From contig JAAXHL010000138.1 in NCBI GenBank assembly GCA_012270865.1, positions 1 to 35,360 of the forward strand: 35,360 nt of DNA, in the 5' to 3' direction. Each line of letters opens with the position of its first letter. Within the stretch, counting starts at the first letter, position 1. The notes under the pieces are model-generated. The model was not told the DNA's origin. It was given only the letters and a program-made list of their open reading frames with translations, and did not search any database. Position numbers and translations under genes: made by a program. The stretch comes from Candidatus Poribacteria bacterium (GTDB taxonomy: Bacteria; Poribacteria; WGA-4E; WGA-3G). Below are positions 23,655 through 30,867 of this stretch, in pieces.

Positions 23655-23721
23655 TTTCTGAAAGCGCATAAGCGTTTAGAAGCACGGAAGATAAACGTTA
23701 TTGGTGAATTGGAGTTTCACA

Positions 23722-24339
23722 ATGCAGCACCGGTGTGCGAGTTACGGTTTCGCAAAATACTTAAAACCGTGGTTCATTATATGTCTCCTGATGCTCTGCT
23801 GTGCCACAGGGTTAGATGCGGATGCCGAAACCTTCTTATCACGCTGGGACCGGACGCTATTCGATCGGACCTACGATGCACCGCCGCGCCGAGAACCGAC
23901 GTGGACAATCATGGAAGGGATTTCGGACCTCGGCGACTACCGAGGTGTCATGGGTGTATCAATTCTGCTCATGGCGTATGGAAACGAATCGCACCGAGAA
24001 ACCGGAAAACTCTTGTCTTCGGCATACATGGGTGCGGGGATTCTAACGTTCGGTATGAAAAGATTGATTCGCCGGAAGCGTCCGCTTGATGAGATGCTCG
24101 GCAATCCTGCGATGCCGTCAGGGCACGCGTCTATTGCGTTCAGTGTCGCAACCATTTTAGGGTATCAGTATCCGAAATGGCGAATCCCGATCTACCTCGG
24201 TGCCGGACTTGTCGGTTTCTCGCGTGTCTATTTAGGGCGGCACTATCCGTCAGATGTCGTCGTCGGTGCAGCAATCGGCACAGCGACAGGCATACTCGTC
24301 TGGCATAACCGTGTTACGCTGTTACAGTGGGAGTTTTAG
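23722..24339 (+). CDS. PAP2-family phosphatase
   Basis: 205 aa from the ATG at 23722, with GGAG about 8 nt upstream. An N-terminal signal or anchor (about 12-32) precedes the domain. The three phosphatase motifs are complete: KRLIRRKRP (113-121), PSGH (132-135) and SRVYLGRHYPSD (His174, Asp178). The family removes phosphate from lipid phosphates such as undecaprenyl pyrophosphate or phosphatidic acid at the membrane; with one or two further hydrophobic segments, the active site probably faces the periplasm. The exact substrate is unknown. Same strand as the sulfatase, 67 nt downstream. Confidence 0.9.
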   Translation: MQHRCASYGFAKYLKPWFIICLLMLCCATGLDADAETFLSRWDRTLFDRTYDAPPRREPTWTIMEGISDLGDYRGVMGVSILLMAYGNESHRETGKLLSSAYMGAGILTFGMKRLIRRKRPLDEMLGNPAMPSGHASIAFSVATILGYQYPKWRIPIYLGAGLVGFSRVYLGRHYPSDVVVGAAIGTATGILVWHNRVTLLQWEF

Positions 24340-24392
24340 TGTGCCCTGAGATTGCATGATGCGGTGCGGTATCAAAAAAAAAAATAAAACGT

Positions 24393-24421
24393 TTGACAAT
24401 AAAATCGACAAGATGTAAAAT
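24393..24421 (+). promoter_or_regulatory. Likely sigma-70 promoter of the 24447 lipoprotein gene
   Basis: TTGACA (24393-24398), a 17-nt spacer, then TAAAAT (24416-24421). The -35 and spacer are ideal. It lies just after a run of A residues (24374-24384), which may act as an UP-like element, and 26 nt before the ATG. Confidence 0.7.
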
Positions 24422-24446
24422 ACAATAGTATAGGAGGGTGAAAGGC

Positions 24447-25214
24447 ATGGTTTATAGGAAACATCATATCAATTTCCGCTATCAGGTTCTGTGCAGCATC
24501 GGCTTACTCCTACTAACAGGCGTGCTGTTAGGTGGATGTGCTGTTGCGCCACAACCCTCTATTGATGCCTATATAGAACCCATCGCGGAACGTTTTAACG
24601 CGCAAATAAATCCTGAAACCGGGGCGGCAGTGGTTGTCAAAGAGGGTGTCGCCGTTAGCATCAAACCGATTGATGAGGTGGAACTGTTCGGACTGACTGA
24701 AGATCCACGGATGAATCCGTACCTTATCGTTGAAAGGAACGGTGCTGTCGAACCTATTTATACCGTGTTTGAAATGATCGTCCACAATCGTGATAACAAC
24801 CGCGTTGTCGTCGAAGACATGGCAATGCTGATTGACGCGAATGGTGCGCAATACGCCAACCTACCGGGTGACTATTTCGATTCACTCTATGACAACGTGA
24901 ATGTTGCGCAGAGCGACCCTTGGCATGCAGCCTCCCCTTACAACCCCGCGGCTTACCATTCCCACTACGGTTATTATCAGTCCTACGTAGACGCTGAGGC
25001 GTTGGAGTGGGGTAGATTTGTAATAGAGGACAGCATCTTTGAAAGCGGCAAACTGTTCGCCGGTGCGAAACGCAGCGGGTTCATAATTTTTGACCGACTT
25101 GATCGTGATGCTACGGAAATCAGGGTCGTTGTGCCAGAGGTTCGGATCGTCCATCCAAACGGTAAAGAAGACAAATTGAAATTTAAAATTGACTTCAGGC
25201 AGGTCTTGCCGTAA
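24447..25214 (+). CDS. Lipoprotein of unknown function
   Basis: 255 aa from the ATG at 24447 (AGGAGGG about 9 nt upstream; a GTG three codons earlier would touch the ribosome site). A signal peptide with lipobox LLGGC marks a lipid-anchored periplasmic or outer-membrane protein. The mature part has beta-rich segments (GAAVVVKEGVAVSIKPIDEV, PIYTVFEMIVHNRDNNRVVV, SGFIIFDRLDRDATEIRVVV) of the kind seen in proteins with a DUF4352- or immunoglobulin-like fold. In the middle is a Tyr/His/Ala/Asn/Pro-rich insert (SPYNPAAYHSHYGYYQSYVD). No family is assigned. It stands between the PAP2 gene and the Liv-type operon, with its own strong promoter. Confidence 0.75.
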   Translation: MVYRKHHINFRYQVLCSIGLLLLTGVLLGGCAVAPQPSIDAYIEPIAERFNAQINPETGAAVVVKEGVAVSIKPIDEVELFGLTEDPRMNPYLIVERNGAVEPIYTVFEMIVHNRDNNRVVVEDMAMLIDANGAQYANLPGDYFDSLYDNVNVAQSDPWHAASPYNPAAYHSHYGYYQSYVDAEALEWGRFVIEDSIFESGKLFAGAKRSGFIIFDRLDRDATEIRVVVPEVRIVHPNGKEDKLKFKIDFRQVLP

Positions 25215-25292
25215 AATAATCATCATTTAAATAACGTGGTTCGGATTGATAACACGCAAGATTCGCCAGAAAATGAAGGGAGCGTAGATAAA

Positions 25293-26453
25293 ATGAGAAA
25301 TTGGTTTATAGGATTATTGATAGTCGGGTTTGTGTCCGTTTTGGGATGCAGTAGTCAACCGGAGATAAGAGTCGCCGTCGCGGGCCCCCTTACAGGTAAT
25401 GCCGCGGCATTCGGAGAAATGATTAAACGCGGTGCAGAACTCAGGGCAAAAGAGATCAATGCAGCGGGCGGCATCAACGGCATGAAACTAACGCTCATTT
25501 TCGGAGATGATGCAGGAACTGAAAAGGAGGCGAGAGCTATTGCTACGCGTTTCGCCACTGACCGACGCATCCTCGCCGTCGTCGGGCATTTCAACAGTTC
25601 ATGTTCCTTAGCAGGTAAACCCATTTATGCAGAGAATGGAATCGTAGAATTGTCCCCAGGTTCAACGAATGTGAGCGTTTGTGAAGGAAGCGACTGGACA
25701 TTCCGGAATTTGTATCGAGACGATTTTCAAGGGGAATTCATCGCTAAATATATTAAAAACCTCCTGACGGAACTCCAATCCGTTGGTGTTCTCTTTGATA
25801 ACGATGACTACGGTAGAGGTCTTAAAGATGCTTTCACCGCAGAAGCCGAAATGATTGGACTCAACATCATCGCTGCGGAGGCTTACGATCGAGATAATAC
25901 GGATTTTAAGGCGCAGCTGACGAGCATTAAAGCGAAGAACCCCGATGTTATCTTTGTCTCTGGGCTTTACAGTCAAGCAGCCTTAATAGTTAAACAGGCG
26001 CGCGAGGCTGGCATCACGGCACAGTTTTTTGGAGCAGATGGCGTAGATTCGCCTGATTTTCTCCAAATCGCAGGCGCAGCGGCAGAAGGTACCTATCTAA
26101 CAACGCCTTTTACATTTGGTGCAGGCGGTGAAGAAGCATTGAAGGTCGCTCAGGCATTTGAGGCAGAGTTCGGTGTCCCACCCGATACATGGGCAGCACT
26201 CACTTACGATGCAGTCGGCATGATTGCTGACGCAATTGAAAAAACCCACAGTAAAGAAGCGTTACTCCCAGAAAATCGGAAAGCGATTCGCGATCACTTG
26301 GCATCATTAGATACCCCAGAAGAAGGGTACAAAGGGATTACTGGGTTAACCTATTTTGACAAAAATGGTGATACTGTTAACAAGCCTGCCTATGTCAAGA
26401 TCGTTAAAGATGGCGAATTTACCACAGCACCTAAGCAGATGCTTGAGTTATAA
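25293..26453 (+). CDS. livK: Branched-chain amino acid-type ABC substrate-binding lipoprotein
   Basis: 386 aa from the ATG at 25293, which starts a good lipoprotein signal with lipobox SVLGC; AAGGGAG lies about 12 nt upstream. Type I periplasmic binding fold: IRVAVAGPLTGNAAAFGE, RAKEINAAGGINGMKLTLIF, the typical VGHFNSSCSLAGKPIYAENG segment, VGVLFDNDDYGRGLKDAF and DVIFVSGLYSQAALIVKQAR. It captures amino acids or related amides for the two permeases that follow (29 nt and 27 nt gaps). The ligand is not determinable. It differs well from the other binding protein at 2528, so the two probably serve different ligands. Confidence 0.9.
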   Translation: MRNWFIGLLIVGFVSVLGCSSQPEIRVAVAGPLTGNAAAFGEMIKRGAELRAKEINAAGGINGMKLTLIFGDDAGTEKEARAIATRFATDRRILAVVGHFNSSCSLAGKPIYAENGIVELSPGSTNVSVCEGSDWTFRNLYRDDFQGEFIAKYIKNLLTELQSVGVLFDNDDYGRGLKDAFTAEAEMIGLNIIAAEAYDRDNTDFKAQLTSIKAKNPDVIFVSGLYSQAALIVKQAREAGITAQFFGADGVDSPDFLQIAGAAAEGTYLTTPFTFGAGGEEALKVAQAFEAEFGVPPDTWAALTYDAVGMIADAIEKTHSKEALLPENRKAIRDHLASLDTPEEGYKGITGLTYFDKNGDTVNKPAYVKIVKDGEFTTAPKQMLEL

Positions 26454-26482
26454 ACGGAACAGATAGCGAGAAATTAAGAATT

Positions 26483-27433
26483 ATGGAGCAATTTTTAGAG
26501 CAGTTGATTAATGCCCTCGTTCTTGGTGGCATCTATGCGCTTATCGCTGTTGGTTATACGATGGTTTACGGCATCATCGAGTTGATCAATTTTGCCCACG
26601 GCGAGATTTTCATGCTTGGTGCTTACCTTGCGTTTGCCCTTGTCACAGTTTTTGGTATACCGTTTTGGATAGCGGTCCCGATGAGTATGCTTCTCTGTGC
26701 TGGGATCGGCATGTTGATGGACCTGGTTGCTTATCGTCCGCTTCGCGACGCGCCCCGTCTCTCAGCATTAATTACAGCCATCGGTGTCTCAATCGGTCTG
26801 CAAAACCTCGCTCGAATTATCTGGGGTGCGAGGCAGCGTCCTTTTCCACCGGAATCTCTACCGGGCTTCCTAAGACCAGGCATCCGTCCGACAGAATCTC
26901 TACCGGCATTTTCTTTGACCGAGACCGCAATTGCCCTCCCCGGCGGTGCTTACTTACCTTACCGAGATTTATCTATTATTCTACTTGCCCTTATCTTAAT
27001 GATTGCCTTAAACCGGTTGGTCTCTCTAACAAAGATCGGCAAAGCGATGCGGGCTTGTGCTCAAGATCGGGTTGCCGCCAATTTGATGGGGATCAACACG
27101 AACCGAGTCATTGTGATAACGTTCGCTATCGGCTCCGCTTTGGGTGCCGTTGCGGGGGTGATGGTCGGGGTGAAGGAAATCATTGAACCGACGATGGGAT
27201 ACTATAAGGGGGTTGCGGCGTTTGCTGCTGCTGTGCTCGGTGGCATCGGAAATATCACGGGCGCGATGCTTGGAGGGCTACTTATAGGATTCGCCGAAGT
27301 GTTTGGAGCCGGCTATATCCCCTACGGCTACGGTTCCGGGTATCGGGTGGCTATTGCCTATATCGTTATGATTGCTGTTATTATAATTCGTCCTTCGGGA
27401 TTGTTTGGGAAATCGACCGCAACTCGCGCCTAA
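26483..27433 (+). CDS. livH: Branched-chain amino acid ABC transporter permease LivH
   Basis: 316 aa, about eight to nine membrane segments. The family opening QLINALVLGGIYALIAVGYT and the MVYGIIELINFAHGEIFMLG motif are present, as is the EAA-like cytoplasmic loop, GKAMRACAQDRVAANLMGIN near residue 190, that contacts the ATPase. It forms the translocation channel with LivM. Start ATG at 26483. A fairly long Pro-rich periplasmic loop (PPESLPGFLRPGIRPTES) lies near 120-137. Confidence 0.94.
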   Translation: MEQFLEQLINALVLGGIYALIAVGYTMVYGIIELINFAHGEIFMLGAYLAFALVTVFGIPFWIAVPMSMLLCAGIGMLMDLVAYRPLRDAPRLSALITAIGVSIGLQNLARIIWGARQRPFPPESLPGFLRPGIRPTESLPAFSLTETAIALPGGAYLPYRDLSIILLALILMIALNRLVSLTKIGKAMRACAQDRVAANLMGINTNRVIVITFAIGSALGAVAGVMVGVKEIIEPTMGYYKGVAAFAAAVLGGIGNITGAMLGGLLIGFAEVFGAGYIPYGYGSGYRVAIAYIVMIAVIIIRPSGLFGKSTATRA

Positions 27434-27460
27434 ACCAGCGTCCGGTGCGGAGCCACATTT

Positions 27461-28474
27461 ATGAACATTGAAACCATACGAGATAAGTTAACACGAAAAA
27501 ATATAATCTTCTTCTCTTTTGTCCTTATTTTTCCGCTATTTATGTATGCAGTGGATTATATTACGCAGTTACTCTCCTATCAAGATATCTATTTGCCGAC
27601 ACCGAGCGGCGATTATATTCTCTACATTGTTGTTCAAGTCGGTCTCTATACACTTCTTGCAGTCGGTCTAAATATCGTTTGCGGGTTTACAGGGTTATTA
27701 GACCTCGGCTACGTTGGGTTCTATCTCGTCGGCGGATACACTGCGGGACTCTTGATGACGCGACTCGGGTTCAGTTACTGGGTTGTCCTACCGTTAGCAG
27801 TTCTCAATGGGGCACTTTGGGGGTTGTTGCGCGGCGCGCCTACCTTACGACTCACCGGCGATTATTTCGCAATCGTTACCTTCGGGTTCGCGGAACTACT
27901 CTTCCGTATCGTGAAAAATGAAATATGGTTGATCGGCGACATCAACGGATTCGTCAAAAACATTCCACACATCACGTTTTTTGGGATAGAACTCAAGCAA
28001 AATTGGCACCACTACTACCACATCCTCATCTTACTCGGATTGGTTATATATGTTACCTATCGGCTACAACATTCTCGTGTGGGTAGAGCATGGGTCGCCA
28101 TCCGAGAAGATGAACAAGCTGCAGCATCTATGGGCATCAATGTCAGCCGATACAAGTCCCTTGCCTTTGCCGTCAGTGCAGCGATTGGAGGACTCGGTGG
28201 GGCTTTTTTAGCACCATTTGGCTCCCTGATTAGTGCGAAATCTTTTGAATTTTGGGAATCCATTCTCATCCTCTGTATGGTCATCCTCGGTGGCAAAGGA
28301 AGCATTAAGGGTTCCGTTATCGGGGCAATCATCCTCGGCTCCCTAAGCGAAATCCTACGGGAAATCCTTTCCAACTTTCCCCAATTTGCGGGTGCGCGCT
28401 ATCTAATTTTTGGCGTTATTTTAATTTTACTAATGCGCTTCCGTCCAGACGGTTTAATATTTAAAAGGGCATAG
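27461..28474 (+). CDS. livM: Branched-chain amino acid ABC transporter permease LivM
   Basis: 337 aa with about nine membrane segments. Family features: LYTLLAVGLNIVCGFTGLLD near 65-85, TLRLTGDYFAIVTFGFAEL, and the ATPase-contact loop RAWVAIREDEQAAASMGINV near 208-227. It pairs with LivH. GGAG about 10 nt before the ATG lies in a TCCGGTGCGG string that resembles the left end of family B repeats. The usual livG and livF ATPase genes do not follow; the next gene is on the opposite strand, so the ATPases must be encoded elsewhere. Confidence 0.94.
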   Translation: MNIETIRDKLTRKNIIFFSFVLIFPLFMYAVDYITQLLSYQDIYLPTPSGDYILYIVVQVGLYTLLAVGLNIVCGFTGLLDLGYVGFYLVGGYTAGLLMTRLGFSYWVVLPLAVLNGALWGLLRGAPTLRLTGDYFAIVTFGFAELLFRIVKNEIWLIGDINGFVKNIPHITFFGIELKQNWHHYYHILILLGLVIYVTYRLQHSRVGRAWVAIREDEQAAASMGINVSRYKSLAFAVSAAIGGLGGAFLAPFGSLISAKSFEFWESILILCMVILGGKGSIKGSVIGAIILGSLSEILREILSNFPQFAGARYLIFGVILILLMRFRPDGLIFKRA

Positions 28475-28511
28475 AACGATCAGATTCGTCGGAAAATATA
28501 GGTATCGTTCT
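28473..28511. terminator. Hairpin between converging livM and VWA genes
   Basis: AGAACGAT (28473-28480) pairs with ATCGTTCT (28504-28511). The two stop codons touch the two arms. With an AT-rich loop and no long T-run it is a plausible bidirectional transcript end. Confidence 0.5.
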
Positions 28512-29566
28512 CAACGACCTATTTTGCGAACCCACATTGCCAGACCTGTTTTGCGAACCCATATTGCAAAATGAACCAATTCATAGATAAGCAGAATCAA
28601 GGCACCGGCGACGAACCACTGGAAACGTTCTTGATACTCACCATCCGATCGGACGGTGAACCGCTGCTTTTCGAGGCGTGCCAAGTCTGTCGCTAACTGC
28701 GTCATCCCGGTTGCTGCGTGGTAATAATTGCCGTTTCCTATCTTTGCGATCTCCTGTAGAAGTTTCTCATCTAAAACCGTTAGCACGAGTTGCCCGTTCA
28801 CATCACGCTTATAAGGTGTCGCGCCGTCGCCGCCATCCCCCCGAAGCGGAATAGGCACAGATTTGAGAGGATTGCCAATACCGACACAGTAGATATGCAT
28901 ACCTTTCAATGCCGCTGCCTTCGCTGCTTCGACCGTCTCTTCCCCGTGATCTTCGCCGTCTGTAAACAGGATCAAGGCTTTTTGTCCCTCAATATCGGGT
29001 GCTCTTGTTGCGTTTTTTTCATCTGAAACGAGACGTTCTGTCGCAATTTCAATAGCGTTAGCGATACGCGTGCCGCTATGTGCAAGCGTCTCTGCGGTTA
29101 CCGCCGCTAAGAATTCTCCGAGTGTGGCGGTATCACTCGTCAAGGGACATACCACGAAACTCGCCTCCGCGAAATAGAGGAGCCCGACGCGGTCTCCCTG
29201 AAGTTCCGCTAAGAGTGAGAATATCGCCTCTTTTGCGTGATCCAGTCGCTGAACGGACTGTTCATCTTCCGCAAGCATACTCGTCGAAATATCAAGCGCG
29301 AGCATGACATCCAACCTTTCAGCGACAGATTCGGGTTTCGCACCCCACTGCGGACGCGCAACTGCAAGGATAATGCAGAGGCAGCTGAGTAGCAACAACA
29401 CGGCTTGAATCTTGTGTCGCCGCAGATGTGCCGGATCGACATTGCTATGGAAGCGTAGCAGTGCCTTCTGTTTTCGTCGCAGCCCAAAAAGAAGCAGGAA
29501 AATTAGGGGCGGGATTGCCCATAAGAGGTGTAGGTATTCGGGGTTACCGAAACGGAGCCAATTCAT
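28511..29566 (-). CDS. BatA-like membrane protein with VWA domain
   Basis: 351 aa from the ATG at 29566; the open frame continues upstream, but only through the hairpin repeats at 29591-29653. Two N-terminal membrane segments (about 10-30 and 53-72), then a von Willebrand A domain with the MIDAS motif DISTS (near 91-95), GDRVGLLYFAEASFV, SGTRIANAIEIATERL and LILFTDGEDHGEE. A C-terminal membrane segment (GALILLIYELVHFAIWV) follows. Length and topology match the BatA/BatB proteins of aerotolerance operons, which usually sit beside a MoxR ATPase and a DUF58 gene; none is here. The last 18 residues come from a 27-nt tandem duplication (28516-28569). Confidence 0.88.
   Translation of the reverse strand: MNWLRFGNPEYLHLLWAIPPLIFLLLFGLRRKQKALLRFHSNVDPAHLRRHKIQAVLLLLSCLCIILAVARPQWGAKPESVAERLDVMLALDISTSMLAEDEQSVQRLDHAKEAIFSLLAELQGDRVGLLYFAEASFVVCPLTSDTATLGEFLAAVTAETLAHSGTRIANAIEIATERLVSDEKNATRAPDIEGQKALILFTDGEDHGEETVEAAKAAALKGMHIYCVGIGNPLKSVPIPLRGDGGDGATPYKRDVNGQLVLTVLDEKLLQEIAKIGNGNYYHAATGMTQLATDLARLEKQRFTVRSDGEYQERFQWFVAGALILLIYELVHFAIWVRKTGLAMWVRKIGR
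28516..28569. repeat. 27-nt tandem duplication in the 3' end of the VWA gene
   Basis: 28516-28542 and 28543-28569 differ at only a few positions and encode two copies of a WVRK-type nonapeptide (VRKTGLAMW, then VRKIGR) next to the last membrane segment. It keeps the frame and adds positive charge on the cytoplasmic side. Confidence 0.7.
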
Positions 29567-29590
29567 TTTTATTACACGTTTTAAGGGATC

Positions 29591-29657
29591 GCGAGCACAA
29601 CTCGCTCCTACTTTTAGTTTGCGTCGTAGGTGCCACAAACTAACAGTTTGTGCTACA
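29591..29657. repeat. Two hairpins upstream of the VWA gene, including a family D single copy
   Basis: GCGAG-CACAA-CTCGC (29591-29605) followed by TCCTAC, then CACAAACT-AAC-AGTTTGTG (29634-29652) followed by CTACAA. The second has the same loop and tail as the array units at 7950-8278 but a wholly different, still perfect, stem. Both lie in the gap between the PD-(D/E)XK-like gene and the VWA gene. Confidence 0.75.
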
Positions 29658-29676
29658 ACACGGATGTCAATATATA

Positions 29677-30666
29677 TTAGAAAAGGATAGCGTTACGAAC
29701 GCGTTCAAAAATTTCGATCGCATAGTCAAGATGTGCTTTGGTCGCGATGTTGAAAGAGATACCGAAATTTTTGACAGTCACGTTCGGCAAGTTGGCTCTG
29801 CACTCAACGATATGGAGCGGTGTAAAGTCGCCGTGTACATCGACACGGAAATGCGTGGCTCTTCTTGATGGATACATGTCGAGCCACCAACTTCCACCGA
29901 TGGTCATCCGAAGTTTTGCGATGCGCGGTCGCAGCGTAGCACCGCATGCATCAACGTATTCAACAAATTCATTTGCGATATGTAGGAGGTCCTCGTTCAC
30001 TTCCAGCATCTCAACGAACGATGTGAGCGTCATAAACTGCTGTGTTGAACTCCCATAACTCCGTTGTTCCTCCTTGACGATCGTCCCACCGAGTACAGTT
30101 TCAGTGGCGACTAAAATCTCATCGGGTGCATGATAGGAAAAATAGGAGATATAGGTGAGGTCTAACCCCAATGCCCGTAGGTATTCAGCGACCTCTAAGA
30201 CCCGTGTGTCCACACCTTCCGAAATAAGCACCAACCGCTGTTTCTGGTTGAATGCTGATCTGCGAATATCACCCGGTTCATATCCAAAGAATTCGCTGTG
30301 GAGTGCGGTGAGCGTTGAAAATTCTACCCCCTGCTGTTGACACCATCGGTAAGCGAGCTGCTCCAATTCTATGAACGAGAGTTGTGAAACACCGGCGGCG
30401 TACTCCAAAATCTGCGTGATTGCTGTCCGAGACGGTTTCCCGCGTTTGAGTTCAATAATCACACAATTCCCTTGCCGATCAAGCGCGAGCAGATCAATCT
30501 TCTGTTTCGATCGACTCAGCGGCGGTTGCCTGCTGATAATACAGAGCGGTTCGCCAAGAACGAGCGTTGCGTCCTTTTCCAGGAGGTCCTCGAACTCGCG
30601 TTCTTCACCAAAACGGAGCGGTTCGAGCCTCCCAAATTTGCGGTCTTCCCAACGGTAAACTTCCAT
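29677..30666 (-). CDS. PD-(D/E)XK-like (NucS/DUF91-type) protein
   Basis: 329 aa. Residues about 50-95 show the nuclease-fold core: KIDLLALDRQGNCVIIELKR, with the Asp of KIDLL and the E-x-K of IELK at the expected spacing, followed by a helix with TAITQILEYAAGV. This pattern matches the C-terminal domain of NucS and related DUF91 proteins, which bind or cut DNA. The C-terminal ~130 residues (LTSFVEMLEVNEDLLHIANE to YAIEIFERVRNAI) are a separate domain of unknown role, resembling DUF5655-type endings only weakly. Start ATG at 30666. It is a single gene with no methylase or helicase partner, so a restriction role is not supported. Confidence 0.75.
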   Translation of the reverse strand: MEVYRWEDRKFGRLEPLRFGEEREFEDLLEKDATLVLGEPLCIISRQPPLSRSKQKIDLLALDRQGNCVIIELKRGKPSRTAITQILEYAAGVSQLSFIELEQLAYRWCQQQGVEFSTLTALHSEFFGYEPGDIRRSAFNQKQRLVLISEGVDTRVLEVAEYLRALGLDLTYISYFSYHAPDEILVATETVLGGTIVKEEQRSYGSSTQQFMTLTSFVEMLEVNEDLLHIANEFVEYVDACGATLRPRIAKLRMTIGGSWWLDMYPSRRATHFRVDVHGDFTPLHIVECRANLPNVTVKNFGISFNIATKAHLDYAIEIFERVRNAILF

Positions 30667-30670
30667 TTTT

Positions 30671-30852
30671 TTAATGTTCCTTGCGGTTCGTTGAGGCGGG
30701 GTGTACGTGAAAGGTCCTTTCCCTATATCCAGCGCGCCCGTTAGTTGCGCTTACATGTTACAGCCAAAAACATGCCACGCAAGCGGGGTTTCAAACCCCG
30801 CCTACAAAGAGGTTGCGTAAGTCCTGTTAATGTTCCTTGCGGTTCGTTGAGG
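30671..30852. repeat. Family A element (copy 5) flanked by 26-bp direct repeats
   Basis: An identical 26-bp sequence (starting TTAATGTTCCTTGCGG) lies at 30671-30696 and 30827-30852. Between them is family A copy 5 (30747-30825), with the perfect hairpin GCGGGGTTTCAAACCCCGC (30783-30801) and the right end CGTAAGTCCT. An inverted, slightly changed third copy of the 26-mer is at 35310-35335. The stretch is the gap between the minus-strand GlpD and PD-(D/E)XK-like genes. Confidence 0.8.
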
Positions 30853-30867
30853 TTCGGACAACTCCGT

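Noticed and set aside
29677..30666. Restriction-modification system
   Set aside because: No methyltransferase or specificity gene adjoins the PD-(D/E)XK-like gene.
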